Below, in pieces: positions 27,945 through 37,413 of a stretch of DNA of 64,000 bases. The position numbers were made by a program, and so were the translations under genes. Under the pieces are notes generated by a model. The model worked only from the letters and a program-made list of their open reading frames with translations. It was not told where the DNA came from and ran no database searches. This DNA is from Vibrio hyugaensis (GTDB taxonomy: Bacteria; Pseudomonadota; Gammaproteobacteria; Enterobacterales; Vibrionaceae), in the NCBI RefSeq assembly GCF_002906655.1, contig NZ_CP025794.1:2914001-2978000 (forward strand), given 5' to 3'. How positions within the stretch are numbered: position 1 is the first letter of the stretch; each line of letters opens with the position of its first letter.

Positions 27945-29183
27945 ATGTTCGATTTAGGGAAAACATTAAAAGAGACAAACACACAACAGGTTATTGAAAA
28001 CACGCATGGTCCAGCTGGGTGCGTACTGCTTTATCAAAGTCTTGAGTGTATCTCTTTGGTGAAAGAGATGTTTGAGTTTGAAGGGTGGAATTCTCCCAAC
28101 TGTCTCAAGCAATCAAATATTCCACAGAGTTTTTACTCTGAGCAGAGCGGTAATATCGTTATCTTGGAGTTAAATGAATCCGACGACATCGTACGAGATG
28201 CCCAGCACTTTGCGACACATTTGCCTACTCATAAAGGGATCATTGTGATAGGTAAAGAAGACTCGATTTCAACGCTCCGTCAACTTAAAGAGATGGGCTT
28301 TTATTACCTATTTTGGCCAATAAATAAACACGAATTTGCCGACTTTGTGATGAATGTTCATCGCAACTTACAGACTTATTCGGGAGTGAGTAAACAACGT
28401 AAAGCGAAACGAGTCGCAGTTGTTGGTAGTAAAGGTGGGATAGGAACATCGTTAATTACAACGGAACTCAGTTCGAAGCTTTCCTCACAAAACATCGATA
28501 CGATTTTAGTCGATCATCAATACAACGACAGTAACATCGACGTACTTCTTGCAATGGAAGATTTCAAGTCACGAGCGATTGATGAGTTTTCTGTCCCTAT
28601 CCACGAGTTAGATACGGAAGGGGCGCTTAGTTACCTGACTAAAATTCGTAAAAACCTTCGTCTACTCGCGTTACAGAGTGAGCGCAATCAAGATGATATT
28701 TTCAGTTACAACCAAACACTTTGTGAATTGCTCAGCAGAAATACGAACTTCATCATAGAGGACTTTTCTGGAAGTGTTGACTTTAGAGTCGATCCGCATT
28801 GGTTGATTGAGAACTACGATGTCGTGGTCGTGGTCTTTGAGCCATCAGTGTCGTCTGTTCGCAATGCGAAAGTGTTGCTCGAACAACTTGAGAGCAAGCA
28901 GGTTTCAATGAGTAAGCGTATCCGAACCATCACGCTTGCTAACCATCACCGTCCTGAAAATACCTTTGTCATCGAGCAAACTGATCTTAAAAAATACTTA
29001 GGTTCCGAGGTTAACTTGGACATGCCTTACTGCCGATCTTTGTCTCATTTGCTGCTTGAAGGTAAGCGTGCTCATAAGCATGACCGTTCTATAAACCGCA
29101 CAATAGAAGACCTTACTCGCCTGATTAACGGTCAGCAAACACATCATTCAACGAGCTGGTTATCCAGATTGGGGGCACGATGA
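27945..29183 (+). CDS. tadZ: TadZ/CpaE polar-localisation ATPase-like protein
   Basis: This 412-residue protein has an N-terminal receiver-like half (about 1-140) and a ParA/MinD-like half. The deviant Walker A is VVGSKGGIGTSLIT (starting about 159). The signature lysine K163 is kept, but the lysine normally before the Ser/Thr is replaced (T168). This resembles atypical TadZ proteins that bind nucleotide with little or no hydrolysis and set the pole at which pili form. It overlaps tadA by four bases. Confidence 0.87.
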   Translation: MFDLGKTLKETNTQQVIENTHGPAGCVLLYQSLECISLVKEMFEFEGWNSPNCLKQSNIPQSFYSEQSGNIVILELNESDDIVRDAQHFATHLPTHKGIIVIGKEDSISTLRQLKEMGFYYLFWPINKHEFADFVMNVHRNLQTYSGVSKQRKAKRVAVVGSKGGIGTSLITTELSSKLSSQNIDTILVDHQYNDSNIDVLLAMEDFKSRAIDEFSVPIHELDTEGALSYLTKIRKNLRLLALQSERNQDDIFSYNQTLCELLSRNTNFIIEDFSGSVDFRVDPHWLIENYDVVVVVFEPSVSSVRNAKVLLEQLESKQVSMSKRIRTITLANHHRPENTFVIEQTDLKKYLGSEVNLDMPYCRSLSHLLLEGKRAHKHDRSINRTIEDLTRLINGQQTHHSTSWLSRLGAR

Positions 29184-30457
29184 GTTCAAACAAAGAGTTA
29201 TACATCACATTTCGTTCGCAGATATTCGAAGCCTTAGATGTTGAGGCAATACAAAGCCTATCAAGACCTGAGATTGAGGTGCAGATTCGAAATGCGGTTG
29301 ATGTACTGGCAAGTAACTTTGAGCGACCTGTGACCTCAATGATGAAGTCGAGCTTGGTCAAAAGTATGCTTGATGAGCTATTTGGTTTGGGGCCTATTCA
29401 GTCTCTTGTTGATGATAAAAACATCACGGATATTATGGTTAATGGGGCGAATAATGTATTTTTTGAGAAGCACGGTAAACTCGAAAAATCAGAGATTACT
29501 TTTGTCGATGAGGCTCAAGTTCTCAGTATTGCTAAACAGATAGCATCGCGTGTTGGCCGACGCGTTGATGAGTTATCGCCAACCGTAGATGCTCGCCTTG
29601 AAGATGGCAGCCGTGTCAATGTCGTCATTCCTCCTATCGCCCTAGACGGCACCTCTATCTCTATTCGTAAGTTCCGAGAGCAAAACATTGGCTTAGAAGA
29701 GCTAGTGGACTTTGGTTCTATGTCTTTGGATATGGCTAGGCTTCTCTCTATCGCTTCTCGATGCCGAATGAATATCCTAATTTCAGGTGGTACAGGTTCA
29801 GGTAAAACCACGCTGCTCAATTCTTTATCTCAATACATTAGCGATGATGAACGTATTGTAACGATTGAGGATGCAGCTGAGCTTCGTCTCGAACAACCAA
29901 ATCTAGTCCGCTTAGAAACGAGAGCGGAGAGTGTTGAGCATACCGGCTTAGTGACTCAGCGTGATTTAGTTATTAATGCGCTGCGTATGCGTCCAGACCG
30001 TATCATTTTAGGTGAGTGTCGTGGCTCTGAAGCATTCGAAATGTTGCAAGCAATGAATACGGGCCATGAAGGTTCCATGTCGACATTGCATGCTAACTCA
30101 CCTAGAGACGCAATATCTCGCGTGGAATCCATGGTAATGATGGCGAATTTGAATCAGCCTCTCGACGCGATCCGACGCGCGATTGTTAGCGCCATTGAGC
30201 TGGTGGTTCAAGTAAATCGGCTTCGAGATGGTTCGAGAAAAGTCACCAGTATCTCTGAGATTGTTGGTTTAGAAGGCGATAGCGTGGTGATGGAAGAGAT
30301 CTTCCGTTTCCAATATGACGAAGTCGGATACGGAGAAGCGGTACGAGGTCGCTTTGCTACCGAAGGCATCATGCAGCGATCTGAACTTGTGAAAAAAGCA
30401 CATTTCTATGGCCTATATGAAGAGCTTATGGTGGCCTTCCAAGGAGTCCGCTCATGA
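29180..30457 (+). CDS. tadA: TadA/CpaF secretion ATPase
   Basis: This 425-residue hexameric ATPase drives pilus assembly at the cytoplasmic face. Walker A is GGTGSGKTT (203-211); an Asp box, the Walker B region (RPDRIILGECRGSEA) and the His box (TGHEGSMSTLHANSPRDA) follow. It overlaps tadZ and tadB by four bases each, and the strict coupling suggests fixed stoichiometry. Confidence 0.96.
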   Translation: MSSNKELYITFRSQIFEALDVEAIQSLSRPEIEVQIRNAVDVLASNFERPVTSMMKSSLVKSMLDELFGLGPIQSLVDDKNITDIMVNGANNVFFEKHGKLEKSEITFVDEAQVLSIAKQIASRVGRRVDELSPTVDARLEDGSRVNVVIPPIALDGTSISIRKFREQNIGLEELVDFGSMSLDMARLLSIASRCRMNILISGGTGSGKTTLLNSLSQYISDDERIVTIEDAAELRLEQPNLVRLETRAESVEHTGLVTQRDLVINALRMRPDRIILGECRGSEAFEMLQAMNTGHEGSMSTLHANSPRDAISRVESMVMMANLNQPLDAIRRAIVSAIELVVQVNRLRDGSRKVTSISEIVGLEGDSVVMEEIFRFQYDEVGYGEAVRGRFATEGIMQRSELVKKAHFYGLYEELMVAFQGVRS

Positions 30458-31359
30458 TGCTTTGGATTTCCATTATTTTGTTTGGTTTAGCGCTTTATCT
30501 ACTTCTGAGTAATAGGCAAAGTAAGATCAGCGGATACTTTCCTGAGTCTGAAGTAGATGAGGAAATTATCAGTGCGATTAACCTCAATTCTCTGATGGAA
30601 CAAAAGCGTTGGCAGCGTTTTAAAAACAACCTTTCTCCAACGATTCAGGTACTTGGACCAAGAGCAAACTTTATCATTGTCGCTTTTGTCTTTATTGTTG
30701 CCTATCTCACTTACTACGTGACTTATGAGTTTTTAAAAATCAATTCGCTACTTGTTGCTGGTGGTATCTTCTTCCTCATTATCGTTTGGGCCTATCACTG
30801 GCTACAGGATAAACGTCGAATAACGTTTGAGAAAACCTTCCCAGATGCTTTGAATATTTTGATGAGTGCCGTGACGGCTGGTGAAAGTCTTATGCACGCT
30901 TTCTCATTTGTTGGGGACAACATGGATGGTGAAGTAGGGCGAGAGTTCAAGGAAATGGGGGACCGGTTGAAGCTGGGTGAAAGTGCAGAACAAGTCCTTT
31001 TACGTTCGTGTAAAGCGTTTCCATATCCAGAATACATCTTCTTCACGATTACTATCCGCGCCAACATCAATCGAGGTGGTCAGCTTAAAAATGTATTGGC
31101 GAGACTTATTCGTATCTTGGTGGATGCTAGGACATTAGAAACCAAAAAAATGGCCATGACATCAGAAGCGAGAATTTCAGCCAAAGTCGTAGCTGCCATC
31201 CCCGTTGCATTTGCCTTGATGGTGAATCAAGTGAGTCCAGACCATATCAACTTCATTTTAAACGACCCGAATGGACGTTGGATTCTTTATTACGTTGTTG
31301 GTAGCGAGGTACTTGGTCTGTTTATTGTTTGGCTGCTTGTAAAAGGAGTAAGGCAATGA
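30454..31359 (+). CDS. tadB: TadB inner-membrane platform protein
   Basis: This 301-residue GspF-like platform protein has two N-terminal helices (about 1-20 and 65-115), a T2SSF domain (FPDALNILMSAVTAGESLMHAFS) and C-terminal helices. It forms the inner-membrane base with TadC and TadA. It overlaps tadA and tadC by four bases each. Confidence 0.93.
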   Translation: MMLWISIILFGLALYLLLSNRQSKISGYFPESEVDEEIISAINLNSLMEQKRWQRFKNNLSPTIQVLGPRANFIIVAFVFIVAYLTYYVTYEFLKINSLLVAGGIFFLIIVWAYHWLQDKRRITFEKTFPDALNILMSAVTAGESLMHAFSFVGDNMDGEVGREFKEMGDRLKLGESAEQVLLRSCKAFPYPEYIFFTITIRANINRGGQLKNVLARLIRILVDARTLETKKMAMTSEARISAKVVAAIPVAFALMVNQVSPDHINFILNDPNGRWILYYVVGSEVLGLFIVWLLVKGVRQ

Positions 31360-32216
31360 CGTTGATTGTATGCATCATTTTAGTGCTCGGTGCGCTCGCT
31401 TTTATCTCCTACGATCTGTATTTCAGTCATCGTAAGGCGGTGGCTTTAGATAAATATTTAAAAGGCGCAAACAAAGAAGACTTAAAACCAAAGTTGAACT
31501 CTTTTTTGGTGAAGTTCGGTAAAGAGAACCGAAAAGACTTAGAGCAAAAATTACAAAATGCGGGTTACTACAACAAAGAACTGGCTAGTTATTACTTCCC
31601 GATAAAAATCACTTTGGTCATGATCGCTGCTGTTGTCGTGTTGTTTTTGAATGTCGACTTGCTGACCAAAGCTCTCGTGTTCTCTATCGCGCTGGTTGTG
31701 GTCATTATTGTTCCAGACTTCCTACTTGAAATGCGCAAAAGGCTGATGGTTAAGCGTATCTCGAAAAATCTGCCCTATGTATTGGACATCATGTCGGTGT
31801 GTGTACAAACAGGTATGACGATAGAGGCTTCCTTTGCTTATCTCTCTAAAGAACTGAAAATTTTCGATAAAGACCTCTGTTATCAGATTAAAAAGACATC
31901 CGAAGCTGGCAAGGTACATGGCATTGAAAAAGCGTTGCATGACTTATCCGAGCGCTTACCTGCGCCTGAGGTTTCCAGCTTTGTGTTGACGATTATCCAA
32001 AACCTCCACTATGGCGCGTCCGTTGCCAATGTATTGAGTGATCTCGCAGAAGATATGCGCCGCATACAGCTGCTAAGAGTTGAGGAGAAAATGGGTAAGT
32101 TATCAGCAAAAATGAGTATTCCTTTGATTTTGTTGATTATGTTTCCAATCGTCATTTTTATTCTTGCCCCTGGTGTTATGCAAATTGACCTGAACAGTTT
32201 TGGAGGACAACGATGA
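31356..32216 (+). CDS. tadC: TadC inner-membrane platform protein
   Basis: This is the second GspF-like platform protein. I start it at 31356 (MTLIVCIILVLG), which overlaps the tadB stop (ATGA) and follows GGAGTAAGGCA; the longer frame from 31329 lies inside tadB. That gives 286 residues with an N-terminal helix, paired helices, a T2SSF domain (LPYVLDIMSVCVQTGMTIEASFAYLS) and a C-terminal helix. It overlaps tadD. Confidence 0.93.
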   Translation: MTLIVCIILVLGALAFISYDLYFSHRKAVALDKYLKGANKEDLKPKLNSFLVKFGKENRKDLEQKLQNAGYYNKELASYYFPIKITLVMIAAVVVLFLNVDLLTKALVFSIALVVVIIVPDFLLEMRKRLMVKRISKNLPYVLDIMSVCVQTGMTIEASFAYLSKELKIFDKDLCYQIKKTSEAGKVHGIEKALHDLSERLPAPEVSSFVLTIIQNLHYGASVANVLSDLAEDMRRIQLLRVEEKMGKLSAKMSIPLILLIMFPIVIFILAPGVMQIDLNSFGGQR

Positions 32217-32917
32217 AGATCATAAGGGATATGACCATTTTCTCCGCAGTCGTCTTGTTAAGTGCTTGCTCATCAAGCTCTAGCAACGATATCGACGTCG
32301 TTCAGAGCATGGAGCGTGTCGATAACCACTCAGGATTAATTCAGCATTATAAGGGCCATCTGGAACAAGACCCTGAAGACGTCCAAATAATGCAAGAGTT
32401 GGCCAAAGTCTATTTTGATAAAGGTGATACCGAATCCTCAAAATTCTATGTGGATCATTTGCTCGACAAGGGTGTTCGAAACGCTGCTCTACTTCAACTC
32501 AGAGGACAAATCCACAGCCAAGAGGGAGAGGATAAACTTGCGATTAATCGCTACAAACATTCCATTGAATTAGGCAACAATACCGGAGAAATCTATGTTC
32601 TGTCAGGGATTGCCTATTGCAACACCGATCAATTTAACCAAGCCAAAACCGCATTCAACCAAGCCCGTCTAAAAGGCTATAACGACGTGGCGGTAAAAAA
32701 TAACTTAGCCGTAGTTTACCTTGCTCAACGACAGTATGACGACGTGATAACACTGCTGGTTCCTGTTTATCAGGAAAACCCTAGCAACCAGAAGGTGCGT
32801 GCAAATTTAGCCATCGCATTATTCAAAGTAGGGGATATTCATCAGGCGCGAGATTTATTAGAAGGGTCTTTTACTGACTCTCAAGTGCTGGAAATTTCGC
32901 GAAGGTTACACCAGTAA
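32213..32917 (+). CDS. tadD: TadD TPR lipoprotein
   Basis: This 234-residue lipoprotein (lipobox LLSACSSSSSN) has several tetratricopeptide repeats (from about residue 45; EVYFDKGD-like, AINRYKHSIEL, AKTAFNQARLKGY, KVRANLAIALFKVGD). TadD-type proteins are thought to act as secretin pilotins or assembly factors. It overlaps tadC by four bases. Confidence 0.9.
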   Translation: MKIIRDMTIFSAVVLLSACSSSSSNDIDVVQSMERVDNHSGLIQHYKGHLEQDPEDVQIMQELAKVYFDKGDTESSKFYVDHLLDKGVRNAALLQLRGQIHSQEGEDKLAINRYKHSIELGNNTGEIYVLSGIAYCNTDQFNQAKTAFNQARLKGYNDVAVKNNLAVVYLAQRQYDDVITLLVPVYQENPSNQKVRANLAIALFKVGDIHQARDLLEGSFTDSQVLEISRRLHQ

Positions 32918-32930
32918 TGAGGTGATAGCT

Positions 32931-33425
32931 ATGAAGCATACTCTATCGAAATCGAAGGGTGTCACTATCATCGAGTTTGTGTTGGGCGCACTTGTTTTAG
33001 GTGTCGCTATGCTCATGCTCTTTGAGATGAGCTTTCGAATTTATGTAACGAACTTGGTTGAGTACGCGTTAAGAGAGACGGTTCGCAGCACCAAAATTTA
33101 CGAGGGCGGCGACTCTTACGACAATTACAAGTTAACACTCGATAATGCGTTAGGCGAATCGGATTCGATGTGGGCGACTTTGGTTCCTGCAGAGAACTTT
33201 ACGCTGACGGGACAGTACTATTTGTCATATTCAGATCTCATCTCCAACGTGAGTTACACCGACGTACAAATGGATGAAGGTGGCGGTGGTTATGCGATCG
33301 CCGAGTTTACTCTTCAATATGATCACAGCCCAATGTTTAGCGTGTTCACCGGAGATGTTGTTCCGATTACACGCAGTACTTTGATAAACCTAGAACATGA
33401 AGGATGGGAGGAGGAAACACCATGA
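32931..33425 (+). CDS. tadE: TadE minor pseudopilin
   Basis: This 164-residue TadE-like protein has the processing motif KGVTIIEFVLGALVLG near residue 9, with Glu five residues after the cleavage site. A GTG nine bases upstream is possible, but ATG at 32931 has GAGG at the right distance. It overlaps the next gene by four bases. Confidence 0.87.
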   Translation: MKHTLSKSKGVTIIEFVLGALVLGVAMLMLFEMSFRIYVTNLVEYALRETVRSTKIYEGGDSYDNYKLTLDNALGESDSMWATLVPAENFTLTGQYYLSYSDLISNVSYTDVQMDEGGGGYAIAEFTLQYDHSPMFSVFTGDVVPITRSTLINLEHEGWEEETP

Positions 33426-33943
33426 AAACTCTTACCCGTCAAAAAGGCGTTTTTGCGATTGAGCTATTCATAGTACTCGTTGCGTTAATTGCTGTTTTCT
33501 ACTTTATGACTGACCTTAGTCATAAGCTATTAAGCCGCGCGCAGTTAGATAGAGGAAGCTTTGCGCTGGCGAATGTCTTAAAAGAGAGGACTCGCTATTA
33601 CGATGAGCGATTTACGCTCAATGCCAGCGATGAATCAGACATGAAGACGTTGGCGGCACGTTTGTTTGATACCACGCCAAACAGTATCGCAATTAAAATT
33701 GAAGCATTGCACGATAAATCTACCCTCAATGCTTTTGAAAGCGATGAATACCGAAACCTTGGTTGTAACGCGAATAGTCTTGCGAACAAAGCGGACTTAG
33801 CTCCGGTGGAAAATGGCAATACTTTTTCGCTATATCAAGTCACATTGTGTCAAGAGGAGAACTCTTGGTTCGCTCGCTTTTGGGGCAATAACGCGTCTCC
33901 AACCATGACTATTACTTCCAGCTCTGTTGTTGTAGGGAGGTAA
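33422..33943 (+). CDS. tadF: TadF minor pseudopilin
   Basis: This 173-residue pseudopilin has KGVFAIELFIVLVALIAVFYF at its N-terminus and a periplasmic domain containing Cys pairs. I start it at 33422 because GGGAGGAGG sits just before it; the frame can also be read from 33404. It lies two bases before tadG. Confidence 0.85.
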   Translation: MKTLTRQKGVFAIELFIVLVALIAVFYFMTDLSHKLLSRAQLDRGSFALANVLKERTRYYDERFTLNASDESDMKTLAARLFDTTPNSIAIKIEALHDKSTLNAFESDEYRNLGCNANSLANKADLAPVENGNTFSLYQVTLCQEENSWFARFWGNNASPTMTITSSSVVVGR

Positions 33944-33945
33944 CT

Positions 33946-35448
33946 ATGAACCTTACACATTTGAACCGAATCAAATCGCATTGCGCCCAAAGAGGGGTTG
34001 CGGCAATTTGGTTTGCGCTTACTTTAGTGCCAGTCTTCGGCATGACATTTCTAGCCGTTGAAGGCACCCGTTATATTCAAGAAACCAGTCGTCTGCGCGA
34101 CGCCGCTCAAACTGCGGCATTGGCAGTTACGATAGATGATAAATCGAACGTGTCAGATGCATTAGCCACACTTTACATTAATGACTATGTCCGTGATGTT
34201 TCTCATGTGAATATCCAGACGGTACGTACCTATCAAGAGCCAACGGAACAAAATGACAATACTGAGAAAATTCAGTATTCCGTTGATGCTGTTACGACGC
34301 ACAACTCTTGGTTTGCCAGTACTTTTATTCCCTCTTTTGAGCAAACTCAGAAACTAGCAGGACAAGCCGTTGCGGCAAAATATCCGTTTTACTTAGGCGA
34401 CAAAATCATTGACCTTGTTTTGGTTACTGACTTCTCAGGTTCGATGAATAACAACTGGCAAGGACAGGTTAAAATTGACTTATTGAAAGATGCAGTAGAG
34501 GAAATTGCTGACCGAATTCTAGTTCCAAGAGAGGGGGAGAGTGAGGTGCTGAATCGAATCGCGATCATTCCATTCAACCTTCGTGTTCAAGAAAAGCTCA
34601 GTGGTACTTTGTTTGCTACAAGCCAATTGCGATACAAAGATGACTATCATAGCAGTGCTTCTCCTATTAAGTATGAACAAGTGAATTGGTCCTATTGGTC
34701 TCCATATTCCGAAACCTATGTAGAAAATTGTGCCGCAGATGTTGTCAATTGCCCTAATCAGCTTGCTTGGGAGCAGCGACATGCTCAACGAGTCGCTGAT
34801 GTCGTAAACATCAACAATAATCGTCTAGAAATTCCGAATTACATTGGTTACACCAAGTCCGTAAATCACATGTTCGACAACAAGGTAGCCAACCCTAGTT
34901 TCAACTTCCATTTCCGTTCCAACAGCAACTCTTTGTACAACGGTAGCATGACGATGACGGGGGATAATGGCTTTTTCACTATTCCTCTAACAGCCGATAA
35001 AACTCAGCTTGAGAAAGTACAAACCATGAACTCAGGCGGCAACACTGCTGCTTATCAAGGGATGTTACGCGGACTACAAATCATGGAAGCCGGACGACCA
35101 AGTGGCAACGATGCTGAGGAGACGCAACAATACAACGATCGCCTCAAAATGCTAATTGTGATCAGTGATGGTATGGAGTTCCCTTATACACAAATCCTTC
35201 CGGGATTAGTAAATCAAGGCATGTGCGATAAGGCGCGTGAACACTTCCAAACCGAGAACGGCAATTTGTACATTGGCGTCATTGGCGTGAACTTCAGTGC
35301 ATCTTCGCAAAGTGGTTTCCAAGATTGTGTGTTGAATCCGGACGAAGACATCATCGATGTAACAGAGACGGAAGACTTCATTAAGAAAATCGAAGAACTA
35401 ATTCAGAAAGGATCTCGTGGTAATGGTGTATCGAGACTATATGGGTGA
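33946..35448 (+). CDS. tadG: TadG-type protein with von Willebrand A domain
   Basis: This 500-residue protein has an N-terminal RGVAAIWFALTLVPVFG pseudopilin-like segment (TadE-like) and a von Willebrand factor A domain. Its metal site DFSGS (162-166) is followed by later conserved vWA parts (NSGGNTAAYQGMLRG; LIVISDGMEF). It may anchor or stabilise the pilus or bind surfaces. The start is immediately preceded by GGGAGGTAACT. It ends overlapping the OmpA-like gene region. Confidence 0.87.
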   Translation: MNLTHLNRIKSHCAQRGVAAIWFALTLVPVFGMTFLAVEGTRYIQETSRLRDAAQTAALAVTIDDKSNVSDALATLYINDYVRDVSHVNIQTVRTYQEPTEQNDNTEKIQYSVDAVTTHNSWFASTFIPSFEQTQKLAGQAVAAKYPFYLGDKIIDLVLVTDFSGSMNNNWQGQVKIDLLKDAVEEIADRILVPREGESEVLNRIAIIPFNLRVQEKLSGTLFATSQLRYKDDYHSSASPIKYEQVNWSYWSPYSETYVENCAADVVNCPNQLAWEQRHAQRVADVVNINNNRLEIPNYIGYTKSVNHMFDNKVANPSFNFHFRSNSNSLYNGSMTMTGDNGFFTIPLTADKTQLEKVQTMNSGGNTAAYQGMLRGLQIMEAGRPSGNDAEETQQYNDRLKMLIVISDGMEFPYTQILPGLVNQGMCDKAREHFQTENGNLYIGVIGVNFSASSQSGFQDCVLNPDEDIIDVTETEDFIKKIEELIQKGSRGNGVSRLYG

Positions 35449-35453
35449 GAGAT

Positions 35454-36137
35454 ATGACCAAAACAATGCTAATTACAGGGATGCTGGTGGCCGGTTTCAC
35501 GACCGTTAGTGCGAATGCCAGTGAAGTCAGTTCAAAAGTGACTGAATACTGCGGGACGTCATATTATGAATACTCGCACTCGATTCAGGTTGGCGACGTG
35601 ACGGGGGTGGCATCGCATCGTGATGGTTATTTGCAAGTAACGGATGTGAGTAACGATCCTGCACTGAAGTGGGCGCTGATGAAGAACTCATCGTTACTTA
35701 CCAATCCTAATGATTGCCTGACTTATATCTCCAATTTAGGTATTGCTCAGTTTAGCGGAGAGGTCAGCGATAAAGGCAAATTGATTGCGCGAGTGCACTT
35801 CGCCTTTGACAAGTTTAACCTTACCCCGTTGGCCAGAAATGTATTGAGTGATGTGGCTCGTCAACTTGCTCAAACGAACTATCAAGTAACGGTAGAAGGG
35901 CACACCGATTGGATTGGTACCAAAGCGTATAACCAAACCTTGGGTCATAACCGAGCCAAAAGCACCGCTCGTGAATTGTATTATTACGGGGTGAGTGAAC
36001 AGAAAACCACGCTTAAATCCTTTGGGGAATCTGAGCCGATTGCCACCAACAATACCTCGTCGGGTCGTTCGAAAAACCGCAGAGCGGATGTTTACATCCC
36101 AGCAGATGAGCAGGAAAAGCCACCAGTAACGGAATAG
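35454..36137 (+). CDS. OmpA/Pal-like C-terminal domain protein of the tad locus
   Basis: This 227-residue secreted protein (signal to about VSANA) has a C-terminal OmpA-like peptidoglycan-binding domain (about 115-220: VHFAFDKFNLTPLARNVL, VEGHTDWIGTKAYNQTLGHNRAKS). It probably ties the pilus machine to the cell wall. I chose ATG at 35454; a GTG at 35445 is an alternative. It ends the tad run and is followed by a hairpin. Confidence 0.85.
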   Translation: MTKTMLITGMLVAGFTTVSANASEVSSKVTEYCGTSYYEYSHSIQVGDVTGVASHRDGYLQVTDVSNDPALKWALMKNSSLLTNPNDCLTYISNLGIAQFSGEVSDKGKLIARVHFAFDKFNLTPLARNVLSDVARQLAQTNYQVTVEGHTDWIGTKAYNQTLGHNRAKSTARELYYYGVSEQKTTLKSFGESEPIATNNTSSGRSKNRRADVYIPADEQEKPPVTE

Positions 36138-36166
36138 GTGTTAACTACTGACTCGATGGAACTAAA

Positions 36167-36200
36167 AACGCCCGCCTCCAACTGGAAGCGGGCGTTGTAC
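36167..36200 (+). terminator. Terminator of the tad locus
   Basis: A strong stem AACGCCCGC / GCGGGCGTT with inner TCCA...GGA is followed by the TTATCT repeat, which provides a T-rich tail. Confidence 0.75.
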
Positions 36201-36202
36201 TC

Positions 36203-36262
36203 TTATCTTTATCTTTATCTTTATCTTTATCTTTATCTTTATCTTTATCTTTATCTTTGTCT
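36203..36262. repeat. Hexamer tandem repeat (TTATCT)9 plus one variant unit
   Basis: There are nine perfect TTATCT copies (36203-36256) and a tenth with G for A (TTGTCT). It lies between the tad terminator and the converging chrA stop, outside any gene, so changes in copy number would not alter a reading frame. Confidence 0.95.
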
Positions 36263-36273
36263 TAGCTATGCGC

Positions 36274-37413
36274 TTACATCATGCCAGTCACAATGCCTGC
36301 CGCGACAAAGAACACAATCATCCAAAGTACCGACAAGTTAAGTTTCTTATGTAAGTAGAAGCCAGCTATCACAAGAGCGATGTCAATCGGGGCAACTACC
36401 GCGCTGCTGAATACGGGTTGGTAAAGTGCTGCTAGTAGCAAACCAACGACCGATGCGTTTACGCCGTTGATCGCACCTGACACTGCAGGTTTACCAGCCA
36501 GCGCTTGCCAGTTCTTTAGCACGCCAAGCAGCAATAAGAAGCCCGGTAAGAACACACCTAATGTTGCGACTAGCGCGCCTAGGATAGGTGCATCAGATAG
36601 TTCGTAACCAATGTAAGTCGCGAAGGTAAACATTGGCCCCGGTACCGCCTGCGCTGCGGCGTAGCCCGTTAGGAACGCGTCTTGGCTTAGTTGATTGCCA
36701 ACGATGTTTTGCAATAACGGAAGTACCACGTGACCGCCACCGAACACTAAGCTACCCGCTTGAAAGAAGTCGCTAAACAATCCAAGCATTGGCAGGGAAT
36801 GAGCCACAAACGGTAAACCAACTAGAAGTACTGCGAACAGTGCCAATGGTGCAATGGTTGGTTTAAATGGTTCGGCAGGTGCTGCGGATTCTTTCTTTAG
36901 ATATTGAGTACCAATCAAACCCGCCACCACAAGCACCAGCATTTGAGTTGCGATGCTCGGTGCAACCAATAACGCAATCGCGGTTGCCACACACAAGCCG
37001 GCTGTTAGTTTGCTTTGGCAGAAGTTTTTGTACATTCCCCAAGTCGCATCCGCCACCACAACGACCGCAAGTAACTTCAAGCCGTGAACGATGTTTTGGA
37101 ACAGCGCGGTATCAGTGATCTGGCTGCTTACCATAGCAAGCGCCAACATGATGATCACGGAAGGCAGTGTGAAGCCAAGAAACGCCATGCATGCGCCGCC
37201 TAGGCCTCCGCGTTTGTAACCCAGAGCAAAGCCAACTTGGCTAGAACCAGGGCCCGGTAAGAATTGGCTCAAAGCCACGATCTGTGCGTATTCGCTGTCA
37301 TCAATCCATTTGAGCTTTTCAACGAACGTTTGGCGGAAGTAACCGATGTGCGCCGCAGGGCCACCGAAACTGATCCAACCAAGCCAAAAAAAGGTTTTAA
37401 AAATGGTAAACAT
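36274..37413 (-). CDS. chrA: Chromate transporter (CHR family), full length
   Basis: This inner-membrane transporter of the two-domain CHR family expels chromate by analogy with ChrA; its true substrate is not known. I start it at 37413 (MFTIFKTFFWLGWISFGGPAAHIGYFR) because family proteins begin there; the frame extends upstream to 37446. The N-terminal domain has FGGPAAHIGYFR and LPGPGSSQVGFALGY; the second has the FGGGHVVLPLL and VPGPMFTFATYIGY equivalents. It is divergent from a LysR gene, its likely regulator. Confidence 0.88.
   Translation of the reverse strand: MFTIFKTFFWLGWISFGGPAAHIGYFRQTFVEKLKWIDDSEYAQIVALSQFLPGPGSSQVGFALGYKRGGLGGACMAFLGFTLPSVIIMLALAMVSSQITDTALFQNIVHGLKLLAVVVVADATWGMYKNFCQSKLTAGLCVATAIALLVAPSIATQMLVLVVAGLIGTQYLKKESAAPAEPFKPTIAPLALFAVLLVGLPFVAHSLPMLGLFSDFFQAGSLVFGGGHVVLPLLQNIVGNQLSQDAFLTGYAAAQAVPGPMFTFATYIGYELSDAPILGALVATLGVFLPGFLLLLGVLKNWQALAGKPAVSGAINGVNASVVGLLLAALYQPVFSSAVVAPIDIALVIAGFYLHKKLNLSVLWMIVFFVAAGIVTGMM

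Noticed and set aside
36203..36262. Repeat as a phase-variation switch
   Set aside because: Unit length is six and it lies outside any gene, so reading frames cannot shift; no promoter spacing is visibly changed.
36138..36341. Small + strand frame reading through the hexamer repeat (Leu-Tyr repeat)
   Set aside because: The periodic Leu-Tyr run is just the translated TTATCT repeat, it overlaps the tad terminator and runs into chrA antisense, so I do not call a gene.
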